64,000 nt of DNA from an uncultured Lachnospiraceae bacterium (GCA_947367855.1 CANBFE010000006.1:1-64000), one strand, 5' to 3'; shown: positions 26,192-35,735, counted from the stretch's first letter. Translations and numbers: made by a program. The notes: a model not told the origin generated them from the letters alone.

Positions 26192-26886
26192 GCGAACACC
26201 TCCCTGAAATAGGCATCCACGGATTTGCCGTGCTGCTCCCTGATATTGTTCACCGAATTATAGAGCACCAGGTATCCGTAGCGCATAAAAATCACCTCGT
26301 CCAGAACCTGCTCAATATCCCCTATCAGATGGGTGGAAATGATCATGGTAGCCGAGGGATTATAATTATTGATAATCGTCCGCAGGATGTAATCCCTTGC
26401 CGCGGGATCCACCCCTGCAATGGGTTCATCCAGAAGATAGACATCCGCATTCCGGCTCATGACCAGTATCAGCTGTACTTTCTCCTTTGTTCCCTTGGAC
26501 AGGGTATTCATTCTGGCCGAGGGCTCTATCCCCAGGCTGTGCAGCATGCTCAATGCCCTCTCCCTGGAAAAATCCACGTAAAAATCGCAGAAATAGTCCA
26601 GTACTTCGTTTATTTTCCTGTTTGCCGCCAGATAGGTCCTGTCCGGAAGATACGCCACCCTTGCCTTGGTAGCCACTCCCACCTCCTGGCCGTTGATGCG
26701 TATGCTGCCCCTGGTAGGCCGCAGCAGACCGTTCAGCATCTTGATCAGGGTTGTCTTTCCGCTGCCGTTTGGCCCAAGCAGGCCTATGATCTTCCCCCTG
26801 GGCAGCGCCAGGGTTACATTGTTCACTGCTATATGCTTCTCATCGTAGGCTTTTGTCAGTCCCACAATTTCAATCAAATCACTCAT
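26185..26886 (-). CDS. ABC transporter ATP-binding protein
   Basis: A 233-residue ABC ATPase. Walker A is GPNGSGKTT, the signature is degenerate as TLSKGTKEKVQL (usual LSxGxxxK for this subgroup), Walker B is VYLLDEPIAGVD, and the H-loop is IISTHL. I choose ATG 26886 because GGAGGT lies nine bases before it; the ATG at 26895 directly abuts that site. It energises the permease at 25367-26191. A clear promoter lies upstream, and no terminator is evident before the DUF5717-like gene, so it leads the operon. Confidence 0.88.
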   Translation of the reverse strand: MSDLIEIVGLTKAYDEKHIAVNNVTLALPRGKIIGLLGPNGSGKTTLIKMLNGLLRPTRGSIRINGQEVGVATKARVAYLPDRTYLAANRKINEVLDYFCDFYVDFSRERALSMLHSLGIEPSARMNTLSKGTKEKVQLILVMSRNADVYLLDEPIAGVDPAARDYILRTIINNYNPSATMIISTHLIGDIEQVLDEVIFMRYGYLVLYNSVNNIREQHGKSVDAYFREVFAC

Positions 26887-26926
26887 CTGCGCCATACCTC
26901 CTGTTCTCTGTGCCGTATGCCTTTAC

Positions 26927-26955
26927 AGTATACTATCAAACCGGGCGGATTTCAA
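26927..26955 (-). promoter_or_regulatory. Promoter of the ABC-DUF5717 operon
   Basis: Minus strand TTGAAA, 17-base spacer, TATACT, about 40 bases before the ATPase start. This is the only strong promoter I can see for the whole 18362-26886 cluster. Confidence 0.7.
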
Positions 26956-26983
26956 GGAAAAACCCACAACCGGGCGTAACCTT

Positions 26984-27012
26984 TTGCAATATCCCGCATA
27001 TACTGCCATAAT
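26984..27012 (+). promoter_or_regulatory. Possible promoter of the SpoIID-like gene
   Basis: TTGCAA, 17-base spacer, CATAAT, 19 bases before the start at 27032. Weaker than others here; a sporulation sigma factor cannot be excluded. Confidence 0.35.
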
Positions 27013-27031
27013 AAATCATTTTGAGGTAATT

Positions 27032-28312
27032 ATGCCCGATACAAACATGACACCCACACCGGAAGCGGAAGCTGCGCCGGCCTCCTATACCGGCAACCTG
27101 AAAATCAGCGTGGTCTCCTCCATAGGAATGATCCCGGTGGAAAATGCAACCGTTACCATTTCCTACACCGGCGACCCAGGGGAACCCCTTGCCGTGCTTA
27201 CCACGGACAGTTCCGGCCAGACTCCCGTTACGGCGCTGCCTGCGCCTCCACTGGATCTGTCCCTTCAGCCGGAAAATGAGCAGCAGCCCTATTCCGAATA
27301 CAACATTGAAGTCACTGCGGAAGGCTATGAGCCTGTACTGGTATCCGGATCCGAGATTCTGGCAGGAGAGCTCTCCCTTCAGCCCATCCGGATGAACCCC
27401 CTGGCTTCCTCAGATGAAGAAGAAAAAGTAGTCATTATTCCGGCCCATACCCTGTTCGGGGATTTTCCTCCCAAAATACCGGAAGATGAAATCAAGCCCA
27501 TGGCGGAAAGCGGCGAAATCGTTTTAAGCCGGGTTGTGGTTCCTGAGTATGTCATCGTCCACGACGGCGTTCCGGGCGATTCCACAGCGCCCAATTACTG
27601 GGTCCGCTATAAAGACTATATCAAGAATGTGGCATCCTGTGAAATCTATTCCACCTGGCCGGAAAACGCAATTTATGCGAATATACTGGCTATACAGTCG
27701 TTTACGCTGAACAGGGTGTATACGGAGTGGTATCGGAATCAGGGCTACAATTTCACCATAACCTCCTCCACGGCCTATGACCAGAAATGGGTGTACGGGC
27801 GGAATATCTTTGAAAATATTGACTACCTTGTGGACAGCATATTTGCAAACTACCTGTCCCGTCCGGGTGTACGGCAGCCTATTTTTACATCCTACTGCGA
27901 CGGAAAAAGAGTCACATGTTCCGGGCTGAGCCAGTGGGGCTCCATGTATCTGGCAGACCAGGGCTACTCCGCCATTGAGATCATCCGTTACTACTACGGC
28001 AACGACATGTATATCAATACGGCCGAGATCATTTCGGGCGTCCCCTCCTCCTGGCCCGGCTATGACTTAAGCCAGGGATCCTCAGGTGAAAAGGTCCGGC
28101 AGCTCCAGACACAGTTAAACCGAATCGCAAGGAACTACCCGGCCATCCCCACTGTCACTGCCGACGGCATCTACGGCCCTGCCACCGCCCGGGCAGTCCG
28201 TACCTTCCAGGGAATCTTCAACCTTCCCCAGACAGGCGTTACAGACTATCCCACCTGGTATGAGATATCCGAGATCTATGTGGGCGTGTCAAGGATTTCC
28301 GAGCCTGGATGA
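27032..28312 (+). CDS. SpoIID/LytB-like protein with peptidoglycan-binding domain
   Basis: A 426-residue protein. Order: an acidic Pro-rich start; a carboxypeptidase-regulatory/Ig-like region (about 20-125, VENATVTISYTG, YNIEVTAEGYEPV); a SpoIID/LytB-like domain (about 185-340, ILAIQSFTLNRVYTEWY and LSQWGSMYLADQGYSAIEI); and a C-terminal peptidoglycan-binding repeat (GSSGEKVRQLQTQLNRI, DGIYGPATARAVRTFQ). SpoIID is a lytic transglycosylase needed for engulfment, so a role in spore or cell-wall remodelling is likely. No signal peptide or membrane segment is seen from ATG 27032, chosen for its GAGG site; earlier in-frame codons back to 26984 do not add one. Confidence 0.8.
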   Translation: MPDTNMTPTPEAEAAPASYTGNLKISVVSSIGMIPVENATVTISYTGDPGEPLAVLTTDSSGQTPVTALPAPPLDLSLQPENEQQPYSEYNIEVTAEGYEPVLVSGSEILAGELSLQPIRMNPLASSDEEEKVVIIPAHTLFGDFPPKIPEDEIKPMAESGEIVLSRVVVPEYVIVHDGVPGDSTAPNYWVRYKDYIKNVASCEIYSTWPENAIYANILAIQSFTLNRVYTEWYRNQGYNFTITSSTAYDQKWVYGRNIFENIDYLVDSIFANYLSRPGVRQPIFTSYCDGKRVTCSGLSQWGSMYLADQGYSAIEIIRYYYGNDMYINTAEIISGVPSSWPGYDLSQGSSGEKVRQLQTQLNRIARNYPAIPTVTADGIYGPATARAVRTFQGIFNLPQTGVTDYPTWYEISEIYVGVSRISEPG

Positions 28313-28328
28313 ATGAATGGACGAACAT

Positions 28329-28373
28329 GCGCAGGATATGGAGTTTTCCATGGAAAACTGCCATATCCTGCGC
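28329..28373. terminator. Strong hairpin between SpoIID-like gene and sbcC
   Basis: GCGCAGGATATGG (28329-28341) pairs perfectly with 28361-28373, and the inner TTTTCC/GGAAAA extends the stem. It lies between convergent genes and may end both transcripts. Confidence 0.65.
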
Positions 28374-28387
28374 CTTACTTTCCCGGG

Positions 28388-31300
28388 CTACTCTGTTTTT
28401 ACGATACTGGTAACGCCGTCTTTGCCCCGGGATTTGGTGACGATAATTTTCCGGTCAATCCTTTCCTTCAGCTCTGACACATGGGATATGATTCCCACCA
28501 GGCGGTTCCCTTCCGTAAGCCGGGCCAGAGCCTTCATGGCCTGATTCAGGGCATCCTCGTCCAGAGAGCCAAAGCCCTCGTCCACAAACATGGAATCCAT
28601 CTGAATGCCGCCTGCATAGGACTGGATTTCATCAGCAAGACCAAGCGCAAGAGATAAGGATGCCTGAAAGGATTCTCCCCCGGAAAGGGTTTTCACGCTT
28701 CTCTCCGTTGCATTATAATGGTCTATGACGCTCAGTTCCAGTCCCATCTTCACTTTGAGGCTGTCTCCCTCTTCCGCCCGCTTCAGCTCATACTGTCCGC
28801 CGCTCATGGTAAGGAGACGGAGATTTGCCCTCCTGATGATCCGGTCAAAATACGTCATCTGGATATAGGTCTCCAGCTCAATCTTCTGCTTGCCCTTAAG
28901 GCCGCCGTTGGCCGTGTCGGACAGCGCTTTCATCCAGATATATTTCTTCTCCACAGCGTCAATGGTTTCCTGTCTGCTCCTGACCCTGGACAGGATATCC
29001 TGATTCTGCAAAAGAGCCTGGTTCTTCCGGTCACGCCTCACGCCCAGCTGCTTCTTCTCTTCCCGGTACTGCGCCTTTCTGGCCAGCACCTCCTCTTCCT
29101 CCGCGCAGCCTGCCTCTCCCGCATCTGCAAGCTGCTTCCTGAGCGTATCCGCCGCCGATGCCAGGCGCTCGCTCTGTGTACGGCATAATGCATAGCTTTC
29201 TTCGGCAGCCTTCCACGCCACTTCCAGTGAGGCCCGGCGGCTCTGGAGCCCCATGATCTGTTCCTCCCATTCCTTTTTGGTCGCGTCCCCCAGCTGTACG
29301 GCCAGTCCTGCAATTTTCTCCTCCCTGGCCCTGAGTTCCTCTTCTTTTCTGGCTGCCGACACTTCCAATCTCCGTATCTCTTCGCCTGTCTTACTGATCT
29401 GCTCCTCCAGAACAGGAATCAGTTCCTCCAGTTCCTTCCGGATTCTCAGCTTTTCCCTGTTTTGTTCCAGTTCCGCATCCAGGTCCCTCAGCTCCTCTTC
29501 CAGTTTTTTCTCCGTATCAAGCGCCGCCTCCCTCAGAACCGCCTCCCTGTCCTGCCCGGATTCCGGAGAGAAATCAAATGCCTGTCCCCGTTGAATCTCC
29601 AGGCTTTCCTGCAGCTGTCCTGCTTTTTCGGTCCGCATGCTTTCTACTGCAGTCAGATTTCTTTCCAGATCCTTCAGCAGGGCCCTTACCTGAAGACGGG
29701 CCTCCTCCTTTTGGGACCTGTCCTCTTTGGTTTTTTCCCGGAATCCGATTTCTTCCTTGATTTCTCCCTGCCAGTGTTCCAGGACTTTCAGGCGGCTTTG
29801 TATAAAATCGAAGTATTCCGGCCTGTCACTGTCTGCGGCGGGAAATTTCACCTTCCTGGTTTCCGCCTGTCTTTTCAGCTGCAGGTCAGCCTCTTCCAGA
29901 AAAGAGTCCATGATCCCGTATTCCCTGCGCAGCTGCTTTTCCGCAGTGTCAGCCTGTCCTTTCAGCCGCGCCAGATCTTCCTTCTGCTCTGCGGTTTCTG
30001 TATCCAGCCTCCGTTTTTCAGCTTCCGCCCTTACCGCCTCTGCCTCCAGTGTCTCCAACCGCCTGCAGCCTGCCTGTGCCTGCTGAAGGTCTTCCCTGGC
30101 CTGTTTCAGGACAGCCCCCAGATAGTCTGCGCCGCTGTTCCATTTTTCCGGCAGTTCCTGTATGAGACTTTCCGGAAGACCTGATTCCGGTATCAGCTCC
30201 TGCCACTGCTTCCTCCGCTCCTCCAGCTGACCCTCCGCCACATGAAACTCCTGTCTCGCCTGCTGCAGTTCCTGATTCAGCTCTTCCTGTCCGGCCTCAG
30301 CCTCCTTTATCAGAAGGTCCAGCTCCTTTTTCCGAGAGCACGCTGCCTCAGCCCTGGTCAGTTCTAAATCCAGCTGCCTTGCTTTACCGCTTATCCGGTT
30401 TCCAGCCTCCCGAAGCTTCTCCCGAAGCATATCCGCTCCCTGAACCCCATTTGGGAATTCCTCCCTGCGTTCACCGCTTCCTTCCGTCCAAACCTCCGGA
30501 TTTTCGAAAAATTCTTCTGCCAGTCCCTGGATTCTGCGCCACTGCTCCTGAAGCTGCTCTCCCAGATTCCCCGCACTTGTACTGAGGCGCGCGGCTTTTT
30601 CCTCCGCCCTGGAGAGAAGCTGTTTTTTCTTCTCCAGTTCCTCCCTCTCCGGCACATGGTCCTGAATCTGTGCAGGGCAGGGATGGTGTATGGAACCGCA
30701 GACCGGACATGCCTCCCCCTCCTTCAGTTCCCTGGCCAGAAATCCTGCCTGGGCATCCAGAAAGCGTTTTTCCAGTCTTCCATAAAGATCTCTCAGCTTT
30801 TCTTTTTCATCCGATGCGCTTTTGTAGTCATTACGGACAACGTCAAGCTTATTGAGGTTGTCTTCCCAAAGCTTCACATCCTCTAGCAGGACCTTCCGCA
30901 TCTTCTCTGCTTCCCGTATTTTCTCCTTCTGCCCGGCTAATATCAGAAGGTCTGCTTCGGCATCCTTAATCTGCTCCCATTCCTCCCCACAGGCCCTTCT
31001 GATTTTCCCGTGTTCTTCCGCCTGGGCGCAGCGCTCCTCGTAAATCCGTCTCAATCTGTCTGCCTGCTCCCCGGAGCTCTTCAGGTTCTCTGCCAGTTCC
31101 AGAAAACGGTTCTGTCTGTCCTCCGCCTCCTTTACCCGATGGAGGCAGACAATCTCCTGCTCCCGGATGCCTTTCAGCTTCTCCTGCTCCTCTTTCCGCG
31201 CCTGCTCTTCCTCCCGGACCTTTTTCGCGCGGATTTCCATTTCCTCCAATGCGGCGGCAGACCTGCTTCTCTCCTGCCCGGTCTCGTCCAACGCTTTTTT

Positions 31301-32752
31301 AAGCTCCCTGAGCTTTTCCGCCTGTTCCTTCAGTTTTTTCCTGCTTTCCTCCGCGGCAGACAGCATCTCATCCCTGTCGGCAAGCAGCGCCTCCCGGTTC
31401 CCGCACTGTTCTATGTAAACTTCCAGTTCTTTTTCTTCTTTCTGCCTTTCCCGTATCTCCTTTTCCGTAGCTTCCTGGTCTTTGATGAACTGCTCCCATG
31501 CCGTCAGCTGCTGGCGCAGGTTCTGTATCTGCTGCAGGGTATTCTTCTTTTTGTTTTCCAGGCGCTCCTTCTCCTGCCCTGCGGTCTCCAGTGTTTTATA
31601 GAGTTCCTGCTGTTCCTGCTGCTTCTCCCTGTAAAGCTGCATCTGCCTGGTCCGATCTTCCTTCTGTCCTCTTTCCTTTGAGAGAGTCTCACTGTCCTCC
31701 CTCCGCGCTTCTCTTTCCGCCTCCAGAGTGTCAAAAAGAGCCAGATTCGTCCGGGCCTGCTGCATCCGGACCTCCAGACTGCTGCATTCCGCGCCTGCCT
31801 GCTTTGCCTCCCTGAAAAGCGCTTCTTTTTTTTGCAGTTCCGGCTGCAGCTCCTCCAACTGTTTCTGTGTATCCGCAAGCTCCTCCTTCTGTTTCTTCAC
31901 ATGCCCGATACTGCCAAGAAGCTGCTCCTCCCTGCGTATTTTTTCCTCCAGGCTTTCCAGTCCGGCATCCATCGCAGCCAATACCGCCCCATCATCTGCG
32001 CATAATTTCTCCAACAGCTCCAGGCCTTCGACTATACGGCCTTCAAACGCTTCCTTCTGCAGTTCTCTCAGCTTCATGGCCGGATGCGCATCCTCGTTCT
32101 CCCCATATACGATACCGTCCATATACTGGCTGATGCTGCGCTTCAGCTCATGATACTCCTGCTCCTGCTGCCGGACTGCCGCCTTCAGCCTCTCCTGGGC
32201 CTTCTGGTACAGAGCGGTGTCGAATATCTGCCGGAAAATATTGCTGCGCTCCTTTGTATCCGCCAGTATAAGCTTCTGAAAATCCCCCTGGGCAATCATG
32301 GCTATCTGGGCAAACTGCCTGCAGTCCAGTCCCATCAGCTCCGTCACTGCCCTGGTCACGTCGGATGTCCTTGTTACGGGCGTCCTGCCGTCCGGATATG
32401 TCAGTTCTGCCTCCGCTTTTTTTGCAGTATAGCCAACACCCCTTTTTTTAGGCTGCATGTATTCTGGATTTCGTTTTACTGTATACTGTTTCCCACGATA
32501 TTCAAAGGTGTATTCCACAAAAGTGGGAATTCCCTCCCCTGCGTATTTGCTGCGAAGCATATCCGGCGTCCGCACCCCGCCGCTGGTCTCCCCGTACAGT
32601 GCAAACGTAATTGCGTCAAAAATAGTGGTTTTTCCGGCTCCTGTATCCCCTGTAATCAGGTACAGGCCGCTTTCCCTGAACTTCTCAAAATCAATTTCCG
32701 TCCTGTCCGCATATGGTCCAAAGGCGCTCATGACAAGTTTAACAGGTTTCAT
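28388..32752 (-). CDS. sbcC: Exonuclease subunit SbcC (Rad50-like ATPase)
   Basis: The ATPase partner of SbcD in the SbcCD (Mre11-Rad50-like) nuclease that cleaves hairpins and processes blocked DNA ends. Walker A GDTGAGKTT is at 34-42, a zinc hook CPVCG near residue 680, the ABC signature LSGGESFQASLSLALG and Walker B DSMFVDEGFGSLD near the C terminus. Between these are very long coiled coils. At 1454 residues it is far longer than the roughly 1050 residues of E. coli SbcC, all of it in the coiled-coil arms. It starts 28 bases after sbcD in one operon. Confidence 0.93.
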   Translation of the reverse strand: MKPVKLVMSAFGPYADRTEIDFEKFRESGLYLITGDTGAGKTTIFDAITFALYGETSGGVRTPDMLRSKYAGEGIPTFVEYTFEYRGKQYTVKRNPEYMQPKKRGVGYTAKKAEAELTYPDGRTPVTRTSDVTRAVTELMGLDCRQFAQIAMIAQGDFQKLILADTKERSNIFRQIFDTALYQKAQERLKAAVRQQEQEYHELKRSISQYMDGIVYGENEDAHPAMKLRELQKEAFEGRIVEGLELLEKLCADDGAVLAAMDAGLESLEEKIRREEQLLGSIGHVKKQKEELADTQKQLEELQPELQKKEALFREAKQAGAECSSLEVRMQQARTNLALFDTLEAEREARREDSETLSKERGQKEDRTRQMQLYREKQQEQQELYKTLETAGQEKERLENKKKNTLQQIQNLRQQLTAWEQFIKDQEATEKEIRERQKEEKELEVYIEQCGNREALLADRDEMLSAAEESRKKLKEQAEKLRELKKALDETGQERSRSAAALEEMEIRAKKVREEEQARKEEQEKLKGIREQEIVCLHRVKEAEDRQNRFLELAENLKSSGEQADRLRRIYEERCAQAEEHGKIRRACGEEWEQIKDAEADLLILAGQKEKIREAEKMRKVLLEDVKLWEDNLNKLDVVRNDYKSASDEKEKLRDLYGRLEKRFLDAQAGFLARELKEGEACPVCGSIHHPCPAQIQDHVPEREELEKKKQLLSRAEEKAARLSTSAGNLGEQLQEQWRRIQGLAEEFFENPEVWTEGSGERREEFPNGVQGADMLREKLREAGNRISGKARQLDLELTRAEAACSRKKELDLLIKEAEAGQEELNQELQQARQEFHVAEGQLEERRKQWQELIPESGLPESLIQELPEKWNSGADYLGAVLKQAREDLQQAQAGCRRLETLEAEAVRAEAEKRRLDTETAEQKEDLARLKGQADTAEKQLRREYGIMDSFLEEADLQLKRQAETRKVKFPAADSDRPEYFDFIQSRLKVLEHWQGEIKEEIGFREKTKEDRSQKEEARLQVRALLKDLERNLTAVESMRTEKAGQLQESLEIQRGQAFDFSPESGQDREAVLREAALDTEKKLEEELRDLDAELEQNREKLRIRKELEELIPVLEEQISKTGEEIRRLEVSAARKEEELRAREEKIAGLAVQLGDATKKEWEEQIMGLQSRRASLEVAWKAAEESYALCRTQSERLASAADTLRKQLADAGEAGCAEEEEVLARKAQYREEKKQLGVRRDRKNQALLQNQDILSRVRSRQETIDAVEKKYIWMKALSDTANGGLKGKQKIELETYIQMTYFDRIIRRANLRLLTMSGGQYELKRAEEGDSLKVKMGLELSVIDHYNATERSVKTLSGGESFQASLSLALGLADEIQSYAGGIQMDSMFVDEGFGSLDEDALNQAMKALARLTEGNRLVGIISHVSELKERIDRKIIVTKSRGKDGVTSIVKTE

Positions 32753-32780
32753 CCTTCACTCCTCCGCACAGATGTCAGTC

Positions 32781-33926
32781 TCACATTTCCTCCCGCAGCT
32801 GCTCAATCACCTGCCTCACAAGCGCGGTCTGCTCGCTGCTCATGGACTGATTATTCTGCAGCTCATAAAATTCCCCGAAAAGCTCCAGTTCAGACTTCCG
32901 CTCCACCGCCTCCGCCCCCTCTATTGCATTATCCTGTCCTGTCCGCCTGTTATCATAGGAAAGACGCATTAAATTCGGGTATATGATACGAAGCTTCTGC
33001 AGCCCGTCCGGTATGTCCTCCTCATCGGTGAGAGTCACCTGGACATAATCCTCCCTGGAGAAATCCTGGTAAAAGGATCTGGCCGTCACCTCCAGATAAG
33101 TCCCCCTGATTTTCCTCATATCATGAAGGGGAATCAGGGGGACCACGGAAATTTTCACATCCCCCTTTTCCTTCATCTCCAGAATGGTGACGGATTTTTT
33201 CTGCTCCGCCTCGGAAAAGGAATATTTCAGGGGAGTCCCGCAGTAACGGATTTCCTCCCGTCCCACAGACTGGGGACTGTGGATATGCCCCAGGGCCACA
33301 TAGTCAAAACCGTCAAAAACCGCCCCGTCCACATTGTCCAGTCCCCCCACTGCCGCCTCCTCGGAATCACACCTCCCCGCGCCGGTAACAAACTGATGGG
33401 CCACAAGGATATTGCGCTTTGTAACGTCTATTTTCATACGTTTTACCGCCGTCAACACCGCGTCCTGGTAACTCTCCGGACCCTCCGCCCCGGATTCTCC
33501 CTCCAGGGCATGCCGCACTGTGGCAGGTTTCACAAAGGGAAGCAGCCATACCTGCAGTTCCCCATATTCGTCCCAAAGGGAAATCCCCTCCACAGTTCCC
33601 TCATACACAGGGGACAGATATACCCCCATTCCCTGCATAAGCCGGGCGCCGAATGCAATTCTCTCCGGAGAATCATGATTGCCGCTGACCGCAAAAACCT
33701 TCTTTCCCCTGTCCGCCAGCCCGGTGAGAAACCGGTCAAAAACCCGGACAGCCTCCGCGGAGGGAACTGTTTTGTCATAGATATCCCCGGCAAGCAGAAC
33801 CCCGTCTACGTTCTCCTGCTCTGCAATCTGAAGAATTTGTCTCAGTATATGTTTTTGATCCTCTATCATGGGAAACTCATTGACACGTTTTCCGATATGG
33901 AGATCAGAGATATGCAGAAATTTCAT
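32781..33926 (-). CDS. sbcD: Exonuclease subunit SbcD (Mre11-like nuclease)
   Basis: Metal-dependent nuclease subunit of SbcCD. The phosphoesterase motifs are in order: SDLHIGKR at the N terminus, LLAGDIYD, VSGNHDSPERI, then the later histidines (VAHQF and ALGHIHSPQ). The 381 residues match the family. It sits between a small membrane-protein gene (10 bases upstream) and sbcC (28 bases downstream). Confidence 0.94.
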   Translation of the reverse strand: MKFLHISDLHIGKRVNEFPMIEDQKHILRQILQIAEQENVDGVLLAGDIYDKTVPSAEAVRVFDRFLTGLADRGKKVFAVSGNHDSPERIAFGARLMQGMGVYLSPVYEGTVEGISLWDEYGELQVWLLPFVKPATVRHALEGESGAEGPESYQDAVLTAVKRMKIDVTKRNILVAHQFVTGAGRCDSEEAAVGGLDNVDGAVFDGFDYVALGHIHSPQSVGREEIRYCGTPLKYSFSEAEQKKSVTILEMKEKGDVKISVVPLIPLHDMRKIRGTYLEVTARSFYQDFSREDYVQVTLTDEEDIPDGLQKLRIIYPNLMRLSYDNRRTGQDNAIEGAEAVERKSELELFGEFYELQNNQSMSSEQTALVRQVIEQLREEM

Positions 33927-33936
33927 GAAAAGCCCC

Positions 33937-34368
33937 CTAACAGTCCCATTCTTCGTATTCCTGTTCGCTTTGATCCCCCCGCCCCATCACGCGCTGAATC
34001 AGGTGGAAAATCCCCCGGAACACGGAAAATATCAGAAACATGGTGATAAATCCAAGCACCCCAAACATAATATCAGCAAAATCCATGTTCCCGGTGTTGG
34101 TCACTCTCTGTCCGATCTCAATGGCAAAGGTGATCACAATGATAAGCGTAAAAACGTATATCCAGCTGACCACCATAATATGATTGTTCCCGGCAAGCCA
34201 TTTGAACAGGGGATATACCACAAAAATCATGGCCATCCCCAGTGCGCCGATGATCAGAAAATGCAGTTCTTTGTCCGTAAAATCGTACTCGTAGGCATCG
34301 TTCAGTTTCAAAAGATACCGATGTATCTTTGCAATCATTTCCACTACCCAGTATAAAAATGCTTTCAT
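33937..34368 (-). CDS. Small membrane protein (unknown), sbcDC operon
   Basis: A 143-residue protein with about three hydrophobic segments (LHFLIIGALGMAMIFVVYPLF, IMVVSWIYVFTLIIVITFAI, IMFGVLGFITMFLIFSVFRG) and an acidic C-terminal tail. Family not recognised. It lies three bases after the small CxxC gene and ten before sbcD, so it is in the same operon; whether it acts with SbcCD is unknown. Confidence 0.7.
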   Translation of the reverse strand: MKAFLYWVVEMIAKIHRYLLKLNDAYEYDFTDKELHFLIIGALGMAMIFVVYPLFKWLAGNNHIMVVSWIYVFTLIIVITFAIEIGQRVTNTGNMDFADIMFGVLGFITMFLIFSVFRGIFHLIQRVMGRGDQSEQEYEEWDC

Positions 34369-34371
34369 TTG

Positions 34372-34584
34372 TCAATATTCCTTTGTTAAATTCTCAATGT
34401 CGTATTTGTACATGAATTCCTCCAGCTCCCGGTCATCCCGGATGAAGGCTTCTTCCCTGAATTCCCCTGTATGTATGTTCCTGAAACCGGCCACCTGTTC
34501 GCCGTTGCAGATGCTGCACCTTAAGACCGGTTTCCAGTTCTCCCTGTCATAGTCCGCCCGTTGGACTTTTTTTCTCCGAAACAT
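34372..34584 (-). CDS. Small CxxC protein (unknown)
   Basis: A 70-residue soluble protein with one LRCSICNGEQVAGF zinc-ribbon-like half site and an acidic C-terminal half (DDRELEEFMYKYDIENL). A GGCGG-type site precedes ATG 34584. Similar short proteins occur in Lachnospiraceae, often under a misleading enzyme name; I assign no function. A single CxxC would need a partner or dimer to hold a metal. Confidence 0.65.
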   Translation of the reverse strand: MFRRKKVQRADYDRENWKPVLRCSICNGEQVAGFRNIHTGEFREEAFIRDDRELEEFMYKYDIENLTKEY

Positions 34585-34656
34585 CCTGCCGCCCCCTTTC
34601 TGCCGTGAATAAAGTCATTGTACCATATCGCCCGAAAGTGTGCAAGTTTGTCACAG

Positions 34657-35589
34657 TCAGACCAGCTTCAAAAATTCCCCAACCACACGGGTCATGTAAC
34701 GGTTTCTTTTATAAAAGAAGTTCACATTCCTCACGGCTCCCGGATAATCCAGTCTGTAGCATACAACCTTGTCGTCGTCAGGCATGTGGCACACCAGGAC
34801 ATCCCCGTTAAAGGAGATGCCCATGCCATAACGCGACAGGTTGTAGGCCGTAATCTGCTGTTCCAGCTCCAGCCTCACCCTGGGAAAGAAGCGCCCGCTG
34901 TCCCTGCAGATCCTTTCCGCCCGGTTTCTGGTATCATTGCCCCCTTTCAGCAGCAGAAAAGGATCCTCCCGGAAAACCTCCAGGGGCACGGAAGGGATAT
35001 CCGGCTCCAGATGCCGCCCGGCCTTCACATCCGAAATGCTCAGCCCGCAGTCCCTGACTTTCCCATTGGAAGGAAAATCTGCAGGCACCACCAGAAGCAG
35101 ATGTTCTTCACAGAAGAATGTTTTCTCATACACCGCAGGATCCATGGCCTGGTTGTCGATCATCAGATCCAGCGCCCCGGAGAACAGCTTATCCCCCAGC
35201 TCCCAGGTAGAAGCCTCCACCAGATCAACATGGATCATGGGAAAACGCTCCGTAAACCTGGACAGCAGCGGCGGCAGCACATAGGAGGCAAACAGATTCG
35301 TACCACCGATGGCAATGCGGCCGCTTTTGAGTTCCTGCATATCCTTCACATAATTCTGAAATCCCTGCTCTGCCTCACGGACATGCTCCACGCAGCGGAT
35401 ATACTCCTTCCCCAGTTCCGTCAGCCGGATTGGATTGGAACTTCGGTCAAATATGGGAAATCCTATCTGACTTTCCACTTTTTTTACCGCAGCGCTCAGG
35501 GAAGGCTGGCTGATGAACAGATTCCTGGCCGCCTTTGAAAAACTCATTTCCCTGTACACTTCATACACATAATCCATCCCCTGAAACAT
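34657..35589 (-). CDS. LysR family transcriptional regulator
   Basis: A 310-residue LysR regulator. The N-terminal winged helix-turn-helix reads MSFSKAARNLFISQPSLSAAVKKVESQIG, and the C-terminal two-thirds is the periplasmic-binding-like effector domain beginning GRIAIGGTNLFASYVLP. It is divergent from aspA with a 234-base gap that holds a strong aspA promoter, so it probably controls aspA and malic enzyme. The effector is unknown; a C4-dicarboxylate or amino acid would fit the context. Confidence 0.88.
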   Translation of the reverse strand: MFQGMDYVYEVYREMSFSKAARNLFISQPSLSAAVKKVESQIGFPIFDRSSNPIRLTELGKEYIRCVEHVREAEQGFQNYVKDMQELKSGRIAIGGTNLFASYVLPPLLSRFTERFPMIHVDLVEASTWELGDKLFSGALDLMIDNQAMDPAVYEKTFFCEEHLLLVVPADFPSNGKVRDCGLSISDVKAGRHLEPDIPSVPLEVFREDPFLLLKGGNDTRNRAERICRDSGRFFPRVRLELEQQITAYNLSRYGMGISFNGDVLVCHMPDDDKVVCYRLDYPGAVRNVNFFYKRNRYMTRVVGEFLKLV

Positions 35590-35706
35590 GATTTATCCTC
35601 CTTCATGCCTGTCCGCAGACTCCTTATCCCTGCTGCCCCATGCGCAGCTTCTTCCTGCAGGCACCACATAGTCTCCAGTCTATATGAATTATATTCTTAT
35701 AAATAT

Positions 35707-35735
35707 TTGAAAATATTGTAATCCCGATATATAGT
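35707..35735 (+). promoter_or_regulatory. Promoter of aspA
   Basis: TTGAAA, 17-base spacer, TATAGT, 88 bases before aspA. The AT-rich stretch just upstream (35680-35706, with TATGAATTATATTCTTATA as an imperfect palindrome) is a candidate LysR binding site. Confidence 0.7.
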
